Assembly (NCBI RefSeq): GCF_030209445.1
Contig: NZ_JARVSD010000012.1
Coordinates: 124,001 to 188,000, forward strand
Reading direction: 5' to 3'
DNA from: Promicromonospora sp. MEB111
GTDB lineage: Bacteria > Actinomycetota > Actinomycetes > Actinomycetales > Cellulomonadaceae
Length of the DNA stretch: 64,000 nucleotides
The notes under the pieces were generated by a model, which searched no databases, had not been told where the DNA came from, and saw only the letters and a program-made list of their open reading frames with translations. Shown here in pieces: positions 8,324 through 17,646 of the stretch. Numbering within the stretch: the first letter of the stretch is position 1; the number at the start of each line of letters is the position of its first letter. Both the position numbers and the translations under genes were made by a program.

Positions 8324-10672
8324 ATGGACCACGACTGCGGCTGCGGCAACGAGGCCCCAGCTGCGCACCACACCGGGCACGGAACCGGGCACCACACCGC
8401 GCCCCTCACGTTCGACGCCGACGGCCAGCTCGTCGTCGGTCCCGTCATCCGGCCGGAGCTGCTCACCCGGCCGTGTCCCATCGGCACGCTGGACGGTTCG
8501 TGGCTGCTCGAGCTGGAGCGTCGCACGGTGTTCGGCCCCGAGGTGCGCGGTGCGATGCGCATCGAGGTCGGCAACTCGTCGCTGCGCGTCTCGGGCGACA
8601 TGTACTCCCGACGGGTCTTCCCGCCGGTCCTCGAGCCCCGCCTGCCGATCCCGAGCCCGTTCCCGATCCCCGACCCGGGGCCCCTCGCGGGCGCCGTCGC
8701 CGGAGGAGTGCGACCTGTCGCCGGAGGGCCGGACGCCGACACCGTCGAGCACGGCGCCGAGGCCGGCGAGGCCGGCGCCGCGGGCGACGACGCGGCGGCC
8801 CTGGCCTTCCCGCTGCTCGGGTTCCGCTGGTACCCCGCCTTCCCCACCTCGGAGTACTCGTGGTACTTCCGGTCGAACGGCGCCACCTATGCCGGCGGCA
8901 CCCTGACCGTGCAGATCGTGCGACACCTCTGGAACCGCAGCACGCAGGAGTTCGTCTCGACCGACACGGGCACGCTGACGCTGAGGTGCCGTCGGCCGCT
9001 CGTCGTGGCGGCGGCCGCCACGGTCCTCGGCCCGTCGCAGCAGATGACGGGCACGCTGTCGATCGGCGGCACCGTCACCGACGTCACGGCCCGCAAGACG
9101 TCGCCGATGTACCGCGGCTGCCGCATCGAGGTCGACGCCATGGTCAACCGCGTGTTCCCGGCGTCCGCCACCATCGGCTCGGGCGCGACCGCGACGGTGC
9201 GCTCGGTCTACGCGACCGCGGGCTGGGACGTCACGGTCGTCACGGACGAGATCAACGTGCCGAACGACGCCGATCTCACCAACGCCGAGCTCGCGACCCT
9301 CATGACGGGGCACCGCCAGGCGGTCCCGGGCGAGGGATGGCGGCTGTGGCTCTTCGTCGGCTCGTCCCAGGGCGGCCTGTTCGGGATCATGTTCGACGAC
9401 GACACCGTGCCACGCGAGGGTGCTGCCGGCTTCGCCGACGTGCGGCTCGGCAACGACTCCTTCATCGCGGCGGCGGCGCGCGGCCGGCCCCTCGACGAGG
9501 TGCCCGCGGCGTTCCTGCGCACGCTCGTGCACGAGGCGGGGCACGCGTTCAACCTGTGGCACCCGAAGCACGACGTGCACAACCCGGGCATCGGCATCGA
9601 GATCATGAACCAGACCGGCGACGTCATGGGCTTCGCCACCGCGGCCAACCCGTACCCGGGCAACGCGGGGTTCGTGTTCTCGGACCACGACCGCACCTCG
9701 CTCATCCACTCGCCCGACCCGCAGGTGCGCCCGGGCTGGAAGAACTTCGGGTGGGGGCACGGCGACCTGTCGGCGGGACTCCCGGCGCCGGTCGACGTCG
9801 CCGGGCTCGGCGGCGACACGGGCGACGAGGGCCTGGAGCTCACGGTCGCGATGCCGGCCCAGGCATTCGTGGGGGAGTACGTCACGGCCGAGGTCGCGCT
9901 GACCAACGTGTCGGACCAGCCGCGCACGGTCACGACGCTGATCAACCTGTCGGAGGGCGACCTCGTCTTCCTGCACACGCCCCCCGACCACTCGCTGCAG
10001 CACCTCGTGGACGTCGCGATCGGCTGCGGCCCGCGTCCGACGGTCGTGCTGCAGCCGGGGGAGTCGGTCCGCAACCACGTCCAGGTGTTCTTCACGAACC
10101 AGGGCGTCACGTTCACGGAACCGGGCCGCCACACGGTCGCCGCGCAGCTCGAGGTGGACCCGCTGACCACGGTGCGTTCCGCGCCCGTCACGGTCGACGT
10201 CCGCGGCCCGGCCAGCGACGCCGAGGTCGACATCAGCGCGAAGACGCTGACGCCGGGCGTCGGCCGTGCCATGGCCCTGGGCGACTTCGCCACGGACGTC
10301 TCGGCCCGGGCGGTCCTCACCGACCTGGCCGAGCAGCACAGCGACACCGACACCGGCGCGGCGGGGGCGCTCGTTCTCGCGAACGCGCTCACCCGTACGT
10401 TCTCGGACGTCCGTGCCCAGGACGTGCGGGCGGCGGCGCCGGACGAGGCGGCGCACTTCCTCGACCTGGCGCTGTCGGGGCGGTCGGCGCAGCGCGCGGC
10501 AGAGCTCGCGGTCACCGTCGCGAGCCCGACCGAGAAGGACGCCCCGGTCGTGGCCGGCACGATCGCGGCACTGAAGCCGCGCGCGAAGGGCGGCGCCCGC
10601 TCGGCCGCGGGGAAGGACTTCGCGGCCGCGCAGCGCGTCGCGGCGGACTTCACCGAGCCGCAGGGGCGGTGA
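8324..10672 (+). CDS. Metzincin-like zinc metalloprotease with accessory C-terminal domains
   Basis: 782 residues. The key motif is LVHEAGHAFNLWH (His403, Glu404, His407, His413), the HExxHxxxxxH zinc signature of metzincins but with Asn in place of the usual Gly at position eight. A Met-turn-like IEIMNQTG follows (Met428). No signal peptide is visible; instead the N-terminus is Cys/His-rich (MDHDCGCGNEAP, then HHTGHGTGHH), which could bind metal. Residues ~85-230 look beta-rich and contain an IPSPFPIPDPGP linker. After the catalytic domain comes a beta-sandwich-like segment (NVSDQPRTVTTLINLSEGDL) and an Ala-rich helical tail; both recur in the next gene. ATG at 8324 is preceded by a GGGAGAG purine run. 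The protease role is inferred from motifs. Confidence 0.7.
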   Translation: MDHDCGCGNEAPAAHHTGHGTGHHTAPLTFDADGQLVVGPVIRPELLTRPCPIGTLDGSWLLELERRTVFGPEVRGAMRIEVGNSSLRVSGDMYSRRVFPPVLEPRLPIPSPFPIPDPGPLAGAVAGGVRPVAGGPDADTVEHGAEAGEAGAAGDDAAALAFPLLGFRWYPAFPTSEYSWYFRSNGATYAGGTLTVQIVRHLWNRSTQEFVSTDTGTLTLRCRRPLVVAAAATVLGPSQQMTGTLSIGGTVTDVTARKTSPMYRGCRIEVDAMVNRVFPASATIGSGATATVRSVYATAGWDVTVVTDEINVPNDADLTNAELATLMTGHRQAVPGEGWRLWLFVGSSQGGLFGIMFDDDTVPREGAAGFADVRLGNDSFIAAAARGRPLDEVPAAFLRTLVHEAGHAFNLWHPKHDVHNPGIGIEIMNQTGDVMGFATAANPYPGNAGFVFSDHDRTSLIHSPDPQVRPGWKNFGWGHGDLSAGLPAPVDVAGLGGDTGDEGLELTVAMPAQAFVGEYVTAEVALTNVSDQPRTVTTLINLSEGDLVFLHTPPDHSLQHLVDVAIGCGPRPTVVLQPGESVRNHVQVFFTNQGVTFTEPGRHTVAAQLEVDPLTTVRSAPVTVDVRGPASDAEVDISAKTLTPGVGRAMALGDFATDVSARAVLTDLAEQHSDTDTGAAGALVLANALTRTFSDVRAQDVRAAAPDEAAHFLDLALSGRSAQRAAELAVTVASPTEKDAPVVAGTIAALKPRAKGGARSAAGKDFAAAQRVAADFTEPQGR

Positions 10673-10712
10673 ACGGGCGACAGGAGGACCGCACGGGGGA
10701 AGGATCGACACC

Positions 10713-11462
10713 GTGACAGACACAGCGGCAGACACCGTGCGGGGCGGCGGGCTGGAGCTCCGGCTCCGGCCCGCCGCGGCCTCCGTCCCCCTCGACCGCG
10801 TCGTGTTCGCCGACGTCGAGCTGGTCGCGACGGGCGGCCCCGCCACCGTCAGCGCCCGGCTGAACCTGGTCGAGGGCGACCTGGAGATCGAGGTCGCCGG
10901 CGCCGGGCGCACACCGGTGCGGGCCACGTGGCCGTGGCCCGTCGACTCGGCGCCGAGATCCGTCGACCTGCCCGCCGGCGGGCGCCTGGTCGCCGCGGTG
11001 CCGCTGATCTCGTCCGGGAGCGTGCCGCTGTTCGCCGCACCGGGCAGGTACGAGCTGACGGCACGGTTCGCCGCGCGCCGGGGTGAGAGCGTCGCGGCGC
11101 GACCCGTCGCCCTCGTGCGTACCGCACCCGATGACGCGGCGCTGGCCGCCCGGCTCGGCGACCGCGACGTGCTGCAGTCCCTGCTCGGCGCCGGCGTCAT
11201 CGGCGCCGCGGCGCCGTCGCTGGAGCTGCTGGCCGCCTCGGCCGACGCCGGTACGGCGGCCGCCGCGAACCTCGCCCTCGGCCGCACGGGCGTCCTCGCC
11301 GACGCGGCGGCCGACCCGGCCGTGGTGCGCGCCGTCGCAGCCCTGCTGCCGCCCGGCGCCACCGGGCAGGACGACCGGCGCGACGCCGTCGCCTCCCGTG
11401 TCACAGCGCAGGCCGCCGCTCGCGACGCCGCCGCGCTCACCGGGCGGCCGCTCGCGGAGTGA
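10713..11462 (+). CDS. Companion protein sharing the protease's C-terminal domains
   Basis: 249 residues, 40 bp downstream of the metalloprotease gene. It looks like a stand-alone copy of that protein's C-terminal half: NLVEGDLEI matches NLSEGDLVF, PGRYELTARF matches PGRHTVAAQL, followed by an Ala-rich helical part (AAAANLALGRTGV versus GALVLANALTRTF). There is no signal peptide or catalytic motif. Possible roles are inhibitor, adaptor or substrate-recognition partner; none is demonstrated. GTG start with upstream GGGGGAAGGA. I do not recognise a named family. Confidence 0.6.
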   Translation: MTDTAADTVRGGGLELRLRPAAASVPLDRVVFADVELVATGGPATVSARLNLVEGDLEIEVAGAGRTPVRATWPWPVDSAPRSVDLPAGGRLVAAVPLISSGSVPLFAAPGRYELTARFAARRGESVAARPVALVRTAPDDAALAARLGDRDVLQSLLGAGVIGAAAPSLELLAASADAGTAAAANLALGRTGVLADAAADPAVVRAVAALLPPGATGQDDRRDAVASRVTAQAAARDAAALTGRPLAE

Positions 11463-11469
11463 GGGGGAG

Positions 11470-11499
11470 TTGTCGAGAGAAGCACCACGCCGCTAGGGT
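11470..11499 (+). promoter_or_regulatory. Candidate sigma-70-type promoter of the AI-2E-like pair
   Basis: TTGTCG (11470-11475), an 18-bp spacer and TAGGGT (11494-11499) precede the transporter pair by about 44 bp. The position directly after the companion gene's stop suggests a separate transcription unit. Confidence 0.45.
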
Positions 11500-11542
11500 C
11501 CGCCCTGGACAATTCGCCCATAACAAAATTGGGAGCATGGCG

Positions 11543-12808
11543 ATGACGGCTGACGCGCCGACGGTAGCGCCGACGACAGCGGCGGAGCCGCCGACCACCC
11601 CGCGGCCCGCCGCTCCGGAACAGGTCCCGGCGCAGGTCGCAGGGCAGGCCCCGGAGCAGACCCCGCCCCCCGCCACCTTCGGCGCACCGTGGATCCGGAC
11701 CACCGGCGAGCTGGCCTGGAAGCTGGTCGGCATCGTGGCGGCCGTGGCCATCGTGTTCTACGTGGTGGGCCTGGTCCAGGTCGTGTTCGTCGCCCTGTTC
11801 CTCGCGCTGGTCTTCACCACCGTGCTGCTCCCGCTCGGCGACCTCTACGACCGCGTCATGCCGCGCGGCCTGGCCATGGCGGCCTCCCTGCTCACGGCGG
11901 TGCTCGCCGTCGGCGCGCTCGTGACCTACGTGGTCACGTCCGTGGTGAGCCGGTGGGAGGACCTCGCCACCGAGTTCGGCAGCGGCCTGACCGACCTCGC
12001 CGGGCTGCTCACCGGCATCCCGATGCTGGCGGGGCTCGGCACCCCCGGCGAGTGGCTGGCCGACGGCGGCGCCTGGCTCCAGGCCAACGCCGGCGACTAC
12101 GCGGGTACCGCCGCCGAGAGCGCCGGATCGATCGCGGAGGGCGCGACCGCCGTCGTCCTCGCGATCTTCTGCACGGTGTTCTTCCTGACCCAGGGCAGCC
12201 GCATGTGGCGCTGGGCGCTCGACTTCGTCCCCGCGGACCGGCACGACCGCTGGGAGGCCGCCGCCACCGCGGGCTGGACCGCCTTCTCCGGCTTCACCCG
12301 CGGCATGTTCTTCGTCGCGCTGTCCGACGGCATCCTGGCCGGGATCTTCCTGTCCGTCGTCGGGGTGCCGCTGGCGCTCCCGCTGTCCGTCGTGGTGTTC
12401 CTCGGCGCGTTCATCCCCATGATCGGCCCCGTCGCCGCCATCGTGATCAGCGTGCTCGTCGCGCTGGCCGCCAAGGGCCCGGTGCTCGCCCTGGTCGTGC
12501 TGATCGGCATGGTCGTGGTCGCCCAGATCGACGCCAACGTGCTCCAGCCGCTGATCACCGGCAAGCAGGTCTCGCTGCACCCCGTGGTGATGGCGCTCGT
12601 GGTGGCCGCCGGCTCGGTCCTCGGCGGCCTGCTGGGCGCCGTCGTCGCCGTGCCGCTCGCCGGCGTGACCTGGGCGGTGTTCAGCACGCTGCGCCGGACG
12701 GCACAGGAGGCGGCGCCCGCGGCGGCGCACGGGGTGACGCGGGGGACCGCGCCGGAGGCCGTCCCCGACCCCGCACCCGGCACGGCGGCCCCCCATGAGG
12801 CAGACTGA
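11543..12808 (+). CDS. AI-2E-family (PF01594-type) membrane protein, first of a tandem pair
   Basis: About 421 residues. After a Pro/Ala-rich cytoplasmic leader there are about eight hydrophobic segments and the family signature NVLQPLITGKQVSLHPVV near the C-terminus. Members range from AI-2 exporters (TqsA) to Na+/H+ antiporters, so no substrate is assigned. I chose the ATG at 11543: GGGAG ends 7 nt upstream, whereas the ATG at 11537 is too close. Its 3' end overlaps the next gene by 14 nt, implying coupled translation. Confidence 0.85.
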   Translation: MTADAPTVAPTTAAEPPTTPRPAAPEQVPAQVAGQAPEQTPPPATFGAPWIRTTGELAWKLVGIVAAVAIVFYVVGLVQVVFVALFLALVFTTVLLPLGDLYDRVMPRGLAMAASLLTAVLAVGALVTYVVTSVVSRWEDLATEFGSGLTDLAGLLTGIPMLAGLGTPGEWLADGGAWLQANAGDYAGTAAESAGSIAEGATAVVLAIFCTVFFLTQGSRMWRWALDFVPADRHDRWEAAATAGWTAFSGFTRGMFFVALSDGILAGIFLSVVGVPLALPLSVVVFLGAFIPMIGPVAAIVISVLVALAAKGPVLALVVLIGMVVVAQIDANVLQPLITGKQVSLHPVVMALVVAAGSVLGGLLGAVVAVPLAGVTWAVFSTLRRTAQEAAPAAAHGVTRGTAPEAVPDPAPGTAAPHEAD

Positions 12809-14006
12809 CTCGGTGCCCGACCCCGCACCACGACCCGCCCCACGACCTGCCGCGCCGCAGGCCGGCGTCCCATACCGGGACCCGGCGCGGCGCGACTCCG
12901 CGCCGCCGCCGTGGCTGCGCACCTCCGCAGGCTGGTCGTGGCGCCTGATCCTGGTCGTCGCAGGGATCGCCCTGGTGTTCTGGGCGGTCACCCAGGTGCT
13001 GCTCGTCTTCGTGGCGGTGTTCCTGGCCCTGGTGTTCACCGCGGTGCTCAACCCGCTCACCGACCTCTACGCCCGGGTCATGCCCCGGGCCCTGGCGACC
13101 GCGGCGGCCATCCTGTCCGGCGTGCTCGTGGTCGGCGGCCTCGTGACCTACGTCGTCGTGTCCGTCGCCGGCCAGTGGGAACGGCTCGCGGGGGAGTTCA
13201 ACACCGGCATCGACCAGATCGTCAGCCTGATCGAGAACAGCCCGTTCCCGGTCGACGTCGAGCTGGACACGCGCGACCAGTGGCTCGACGACGCCGCGAG
13301 CTGGATCCAGGAGAACGCCCAGACCCTCGTGGGCCGGGCGGCCGAGAGCGCCGGCTCGATCGTCGAGGGCATCGCCGTGCTGGCGCTCGCGATCTTCTGC
13401 ACGGTCTTCTTCCTCGCCTCCGGCGGCGCCATGTGGCGCTGGTTCATGCAGCAGGTCCCCGCCCGCACCCGCGGTCGCTGGAACGACGCCGCGGGCGCCG
13501 GCTGGTACACCTTCTCCGGCTACACCCGCGGCACGGTGCTCGTCGCGATCACCAACGGCATCCTCGCGGGCATCTTCCTGACCATCCTCGGCGTGCCGCT
13601 CTCGGCACCCCTGGCGGTGCTGGTCTTCATCGGCACGTTCATCCCGCTCATCGGCGCCCCGCTGGCCATGATCATCGCGGCCGTGGTCGCGCTCGCGGCC
13701 GACGGGCTGCTGACCGCCCTGATCGTCGTGATCGGCATCGCCGGCATCGGCCAGCTCGAGGGGCACGTGCTGCAGCCGCTGATCATGGGCAAGCAGGTCT
13801 CGCTGCACCCCGTCGTGGTCGCCCTGGGTGTCACGAGCGGCACGGTGGTCGGTGGCATCCTGGGTGCGATCGTCGCCGTCCCGCTCATCGCCGTGGCCTG
13901 GGCGGTCTACAGCACGCTGCGCAAGCCGGTCGACGACGGCGTCGACGAGGCCGGTGACGCGCCCGCCGGCGCGGCCCACGACGCGGACGACGACGTCGGC
14001 GAGTAA
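12795..14006 (+). CDS. AI-2E-family membrane protein, second of a tandem pair
   Basis: 403 residues, paralogous to the preceding gene along its whole length: both have a TDLYARVMPR/GDLYDRVMPR block, a FSG(Y/F)TRG segment and the VLQPLI(M/T)GKQVSLHPVV signature. The central soluble-looking region (NTGIDQIVSLIENSPF) differs most. The listed start is the ATG inside the upstream gene; GTG at 12813, 18 nt on, is an alternative. The arrangement suggests a local duplication and perhaps a hetero-oligomer. Confidence 0.85.
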   Translation: MRQTDSVPDPAPRPAPRPAAPQAGVPYRDPARRDSAPPPWLRTSAGWSWRLILVVAGIALVFWAVTQVLLVFVAVFLALVFTAVLNPLTDLYARVMPRALATAAAILSGVLVVGGLVTYVVVSVAGQWERLAGEFNTGIDQIVSLIENSPFPVDVELDTRDQWLDDAASWIQENAQTLVGRAAESAGSIVEGIAVLALAIFCTVFFLASGGAMWRWFMQQVPARTRGRWNDAAGAGWYTFSGYTRGTVLVAITNGILAGIFLTILGVPLSAPLAVLVFIGTFIPLIGAPLAMIIAAVVALAADGLLTALIVVIGIAGIGQLEGHVLQPLIMGKQVSLHPVVVALGVTSGTVVGGILGAIVAVPLIAVAWAVYSTLRKPVDDGVDEAGDAPAGAAHDADDDVGE

Positions 14007-14022
14007 TGACCGACGTCACGCG

Positions 14023-14048
14023 CCCGACCCTCGTGAGGCCGGGTCGGG
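14023..14048 (+). terminator. Hairpin after the AI-2E-like pair
   Basis: CCCGACCC (14023-14030) and GGGTCGGG (14041-14048) are perfectly complementary around a 10-nt loop, 17 bp after the stop. Confidence 0.6.
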
Positions 14049-14096
14049 AACTGTAAACCTGCAGGTGGGGGCCTATTTTTGTGGCACCATCGACGG

Positions 14097-14738
14097 ATGG
14101 AACCGTTCGTCCTGGCCTCGGAGCACGTCCGCCTGTCCGTCCCGACGTACGCGGACGTGGACGCGATCACCGCGGCCTGCCAGGACCCCGCCGTCGCCGA
14201 GTGGACGGTGGTGCCGGTCCCGTACGAGCGCAGGCACGCCGAGAGCTTCGTGCGCTACCACGTGGCCGAAGGGTGGGCCAAGGGCTCCGTCTGCACGTGG
14301 GCGGTGCGCGCGCCGGGCGACGCCGACGGACCGCTGATCGGCATGGTCGGCCTCACCTGTGAGGGCACCCCGGCCGAGGAGCGCGCGGGGGAGCTCGGCT
14401 TCTGGATGACGCCGGACGCGCGCGGGAGGGGGCTGTGCACCGAGGCGTCCCGCCTGGTGCTCGACTGGGCGCTGGACCCTGACGGGCTCGGCCTGTCCGT
14501 GGTGACCTGGGTCGCCTACGTCGGCAACTGGGCCTCCCGCCGCGTCGCCTGGCGCCTCGGCTTCCGGCACGAGGCGACCCTGCGCCGGCACGGGCTGCAG
14601 CGCGGCGTGCGCCGGGACGCCTGGGTCGGCACGATCCTGCCCGAGGACCCCCGCGAGCCCAACGAGCCGTGGCCCGCCCGGGCGCCGGCCCGGCACCGGG
14701 GTGTCGGTGAGCACGTGAGTGTCAGTGAGCATCCGTAG
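14097..14738 (+). CDS. GNAT-family N-acetyltransferase (RimJ-like)
   Basis: About 213 residues. The RimJ/RimL-type layout is clear: an N-terminal strand (VLASEHVRLSVPTYADVDAI), LIGMVGLTC, the acetyl-CoA loop in PDARGRGLCTEASRLVLDWA (Q/RxxGxG/A variant), then YVGNWASRRVAWRLGFRHEATL. The last residues (GVGEHVSVSEHP) derive from an 18-bp tandem duplication at 14701-14736 that runs up to the stop codon. ATG 14097 is favoured over GTG 14079 because the conserved domain begins just after it. The acetylated substrate is unknown. Confidence 0.85.
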   Translation: MEPFVLASEHVRLSVPTYADVDAITAACQDPAVAEWTVVPVPYERRHAESFVRYHVAEGWAKGSVCTWAVRAPGDADGPLIGMVGLTCEGTPAEERAGELGFWMTPDARGRGLCTEASRLVLDWALDPDGLGLSVVTWVAYVGNWASRRVAWRLGFRHEATLRRHGLQRGVRRDAWVGTILPEDPREPNEPWPARAPARHRGVGEHVSVSEHP

Positions 14739-14741
14739 GCT
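14736..14741 (+). promoter_or_regulatory. Leaderless -10 box of rarA overlapping the upstream stop codon
   Basis: TAGGCT ends 6 nt before the rarA GTG, and its first three bases are the TAG stop of the acetyltransferase gene. So rarA could be transcribed on its own as a leaderless message. Confidence 0.5.
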
Positions 14742-14747
14742 GGGGCG

Positions 14748-16190
14748 GTGTTCGACGACTTGTTCAGTACGGTGACGACCGACAGCGCGGGTACCCCGAC
14801 CGCGCGGGCGTCGTCTCCCCTCGCCGTGCGGATGCGCCCGGCCTCGATCGACGAGATAGCGGGGCAGGAGCATCTCCTGGTCCCCGGGTCGCCGCTGCGG
14901 CGGCTCATAGAACCAGCAGAGGGCGCCGGCTCCACCCGATCCGCGCCGTCGTCGGTCATTCTCTGGGGGCCGCCCGGTACGGGCAAGACGACGCTCGCCT
15001 ACCTCGTGGCCACCGTGTCGGGGCGTCGCTTCGTGGAGCTGAGCGCCGTCACCGCGGGCGTCAAGGACGTGCGCCAGGTGGTCGAGGACGCGCGACGCCG
15101 GCTCGCCACCGGCGGCGACGAGACGGTGCTGTTCGTCGACGAGGTGCACCGCTTCTCCAAGTCGCAGCAGGACGCCCTGCTGCCCAGCGTCGAGAACCGC
15201 TGGGTCACCCTGGTGGCCGCGACCACCGAGAACCCCAGCTTCTCCGTCAACTCCCCGCTGCTGTCCCGCTCGCTGCTGCTCACGCTCAAGCCGCTGGAGA
15301 CCGACGACGTGCGCGCGCTCGTGCTGCGCGCGGTCACCGACGAGCGCGGCCTGGACGGATCCGTCGAGCTCGACGAGGAGGCCACCGAGCACCTGCTGCG
15401 GCTCGCGGGCGGGGACGCACGCAAGGCGCTCACCATCCTGGAGGCGGCCGCCGGCGCGGTGCTCTCGGACGACGACCCGGCGACCGGTGCCGACGGCACC
15501 ACCCCGCGCATCGGCCTGGCCGACGTCGAGCGCGCCGTCGACGTCGCCGCCGTCCGCTACGACCGCGACGGCGACCAGCACTACGACGTCATCTCCGCGT
15601 TCATCAAGTCCATCCGCGGCTCGGACGTCGACGCCGCCCTGCACTACCTGGCCCGCATGGTCGCCGCGGGGGAGGACCCGCGGTTCATCGCGCGGCGCCT
15701 GGTCATCTCCGCGGCCGAGGACGTCGGCATGGCCGACCCCTCCGCCCTGCAGACCGCCGTCGCCGCGGCCCAGGCGGTGCAGCTCATCGGCATGCCCGAG
15801 GGGCGCATCGTGCTCGCCGAGGCCGTGGTGCACCTGGCCACCGCCCCCAAGTCGAACGCCGCCTACCTCGGCGTCGACGCCGCGCTCGCGGACGTGCGCG
15901 CGGGCAAGGTCGGCACGGTGCCGCCGCACCTGCGCGACGCGCACTACGCGGGCGCCAAGCAGATGGGGCACGGCGACGGGTACCGGTACGCGCACGACTG
16001 GCCGCACGGCGTCGCGCCGCAGCAGTACCTGCCGGACGTGCTCGCGGGCTCGCGCTACTACGACCCGAGCGACCGCGGGTACGAACGGCAGGTGGCGGAA
16101 CGTCTGGAGCGCATCCGGGGGATCCTCGGGAGCGACGGCGGCAGCGGCGGCACCGGGATGCGACCGGGCCGGGAAGCGGCAGGGACGTGA
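14748..16190 (+). CDS. rarA: Replication-associated recombination protein A (RarA/MgsA), AAA+ ATPase
   Basis: 480 residues. Walker [10 protein letters not shown] is at ~74-82, Walker [20 protein letters not shown] follows, then sensor 1 (AATTENPSF) and the family's C-terminal domains ([29 protein letters not shown]...[23 protein letters not shown]). RarA acts at stalled replication forks and interacts with SSB and the clamp loader in studied bacteria. Its place upstream of rpsD and alaS is standard in Actinomycetota. The start is GTG without a Shine-Dalgarno, consistent with the leaderless promoter. Confidence 0.95.
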   Translation: MFDDLFSTVTTDSAGTPTARASSPLAVRMRPASIDEIAGQEHLLVPGSPLRRLIEPAEGAGSTRSAPSSVILWGPPGTGKTTLAYLVATVSGRRFVELSAVTAGVKDVRQVVEDARRRLATGGDETVLFVDEVHRFSKSQQDALLPSVENRWVTLVAATTENPSFSVNSPLLSRSLLLTLKPLETDDVRALVLRAVTDERGLDGSVELDEEATEHLLRLAGGDARKALTILEAAAGAVLSDDDPATGADGTTPRIGLADVERAVDVAAVRYDRDGDQHYDVISAFIKSIRGSDVDAALHYLARMVAAGEDPRFIARRLVISAAEDVGMADPSALQTAVAAAQAVQLIGMPEGRIVLAEAVVHLATAPKSNAAYLGVDAALADVRAGKVGTVPPHLRDAHYAGAKQMGHGDGYRYAHDWPHGVAPQQYLPDVLAGSRYYDPSDRGYERQVAERLERIRGILGSDGGSGGTGMRPGREAAGT

Positions 16191-16225
16191 GCAGCCCCAC
16201 GGCGAGCCGGAACGCCGACGTGCGG

Positions 16226-16389
16226 TAAGATCTTCAGGTTGCCCATGGCAACGCCCTGGGACCTCGGCCCCGCGAGCATGGTGCTCAAACACCCCGCTCC
16301 ATCGGCTGGTCCCGCACCCGGTGTGGTTCCCCTCGTGGGGGAGCCGTGTCCGGGTGTGACCTTCAATATCAACAGGACAGGACATCACA
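16226..16389 (+). promoter_or_regulatory. rpsD promoter and structured 5' leader
   Basis: TAAGAT (16226-16231) is a good -10 box. The following ~150-nt leader contains GTTGCC-cat-GGCAAC (16238-16252) and a two-storey hairpin: CACCCGG (16315-16321) with CCGGGTG (16350-16356), enclosing GGTTCCCC (16325-16332) with GGGGAGCC (16338-16345). S4 represses its own synthesis through leader RNA in several bacteria; that this structure does so here is inference. Confidence 0.45.
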
Positions 16390-17016
16390 GTGACTTCTGT
16401 GACCCGTGCGCGCCGTCAGGTGCGCCTGAGCCGCAAGCTGGGCCTCGCGCTCACGCCCAAGGCCGTCAAGCACTTCGAGAAGCGTCCGTACCCGCCCGGT
16501 GAGCACGGTCGTGCCCGCCGCCGGACCGAGTCGGACTACGCGGTGCGTCTGCGCGAGAAGCAGCGTCTGCGTGCGCAGTACATGCTTCGCGAGAAGCAGC
16601 TGCTCAAGGTCTACGAGAACGCCCGCAAGCAGGCCGGCCTGACCGGTGAGGTCATGGTCGAGGACCTGGAGACCCGTCTGGACTCCGTGGTGCTGCGTGC
16701 CGGCTTCGGCCGCACCATCCTGCAGGCCCGCCAGCACGTGACCCACCGTCACATCCTGGTGGACGGCAAGATCGTGGACCGCCCGTCGTTCCGCGTGAAG
16801 CCCGGCCAGACCATCCAGGTGAAGCCGAAGAGCCAGACCACGGTGCCGTTCCAGGTCGCCGCCGCGGGCGCGCACCGCGACGTGCTGCCGACGCTCCCGG
16901 GCTACCTGGACGTGCAGCTCGAGAAGCTGACCGCCACGCTGACCCGTGCACCGAAGCGCGCCGAGGTCCCCGTGACCTGCGACGTGCAGATGGTCGTCGA
17001 GTTCTACGCTCGCTGA
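16390..17016 (+). CDS. rpsD: 30S ribosomal protein S4
   Basis: 208 residues, full length. The S4 N-terminal domain ([33 protein letters not shown]) is followed by the S4 RNA-binding fold ([14 protein letters not shown]-type block at ~90-105, [25 protein letters not shown]). There are no zinc-binding cysteines near the N-terminus, so this is the zinc-independent (C-minus) form. It binds the 5' domain of 16S rRNA early in assembly. GTG start. It is monocistronic here, away from the rpsM-rpoA operon, with its own leader and a strong terminator. Confidence 0.97.
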   Translation: MTSVTRARRQVRLSRKLGLALTPKAVKHFEKRPYPPGEHGRARRRTESDYAVRLREKQRLRAQYMLREKQLLKVYENARKQAGLTGEVMVEDLETRLDSVVLRAGFGRTILQARQHVTHRHILVDGKIVDRPSFRVKPGQTIQVKPKSQTTVPFQVAAAGAHRDVLPTLPGYLDVQLEKLTATLTRAPKRAEVPVTCDVQMVVEFYAR

Positions 17017-17033
17017 TCGCACCCAGCAGTACC

Positions 17034-17073
17034 GGACGGCCCCGTCCGCGCCTCGGCGCGGACGGGGCCGTCC
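17034..17073 (+). terminator. rpsD terminator, perfect 18-bp stem with 4-nt loop
   Basis: 17034-17051 (GGACGGCCCCGTCCGCGC) is exactly complementary to 17056-17073, with loop CTCG. It lies 17 bp past the stop, without a U-tract. Confidence 0.85.
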
Positions 17074-17229
17074 GCGCTCTGGGCCCGGGTGACGTTCGAC
17101 GCCGGGCCGGGCACGACACGGGCACAACGGGGCGACGGGCGAGGGTGGCCGGGGGCGGGATAGGGTGATCGTCGTCCCCCGGCAGAGAGCGTGCCGGACA
17201 TCTGCGAACCTTCAGGCAGGAGCTGGCGC

Positions 17230-17646
17230 ATGACCCTCGGCGACATCGGAGACGTGGCGGGACTGATCGCGGCGATCGCGTTCGTGCTCCTCGTGGGCTT
17301 TCTCGCCGTTCCGTTGTGGAAGCTGGGAAAGCTCCTGGACGAGGCGCGGCTGAGCGTCCGTGACGTCACCGAGCACTCGGTGCCGATCCTCGATGAGGCC
17401 GCCAGCACCGTCGCCTCCGCGAACACGCAGCTCGTCAAGGTCGACACGATCACCACGTCCGCGGCGTCGGTCAGCGAGAACGTGTCCGCGCTGACGGGCC
17501 TGTACGCGGCGACGCTGGGCAAGCCGCTCGTCAAGGTCGCGGCCTTCTCCTACGGCGTGCGGCAGGCCTTCGGGCAGGCCAAGGGTGGCGGCGGCCGGCA
17601 CACCGACGGCGACACGAGCGCCGGCGCGAGCGGGGCCGGCGCATGA
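17230..17646 (+). CDS. DUF948-domain membrane-anchored protein
   Basis: 138 residues: one N-terminal membrane helix (GLIAAIAFVLLVGFLAVPLW), then an extended helical region (LLDEARLSVRDVTEHSVPILDEAASTVASANTQLVKV) characteristic of DUF948, ending in a Gly-rich tail. ATG at 17230 follows AGGAG. It overlaps the next gene by ATGA. These two small proteins precede alaS in most Actinomycetota. Their role is unknown; the domain resembles methyl-accepting-type coiled coils, suggesting an envelope scaffold. Confidence 0.85.
   Translation: MTLGDIGDVAGLIAAIAFVLLVGFLAVPLWKLGKLLDEARLSVRDVTEHSVPILDEAASTVASANTQLVKVDTITTSAASVSENVSALTGLYAATLGKPLVKVAAFSYGVRQAFGQAKGGGGRHTDGDTSAGASGAGA

Noticed and set aside
8255-13060. 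1601-codon open frame on the minus strand
   Set aside because: It is antisense to the metalloprotease, its partner and the AI-2E-like genes. Composition (Arg/Gly/His/Asp runs) is that of a high-GC shadow frame, with no domain recognisable.
11543-14006. Calling the tandem membrane proteins AI-2 exporters
   Set aside because: The family name comes from E. coli TqsA, but members include ion antiporters. Nothing here indicates autoinducer transport.
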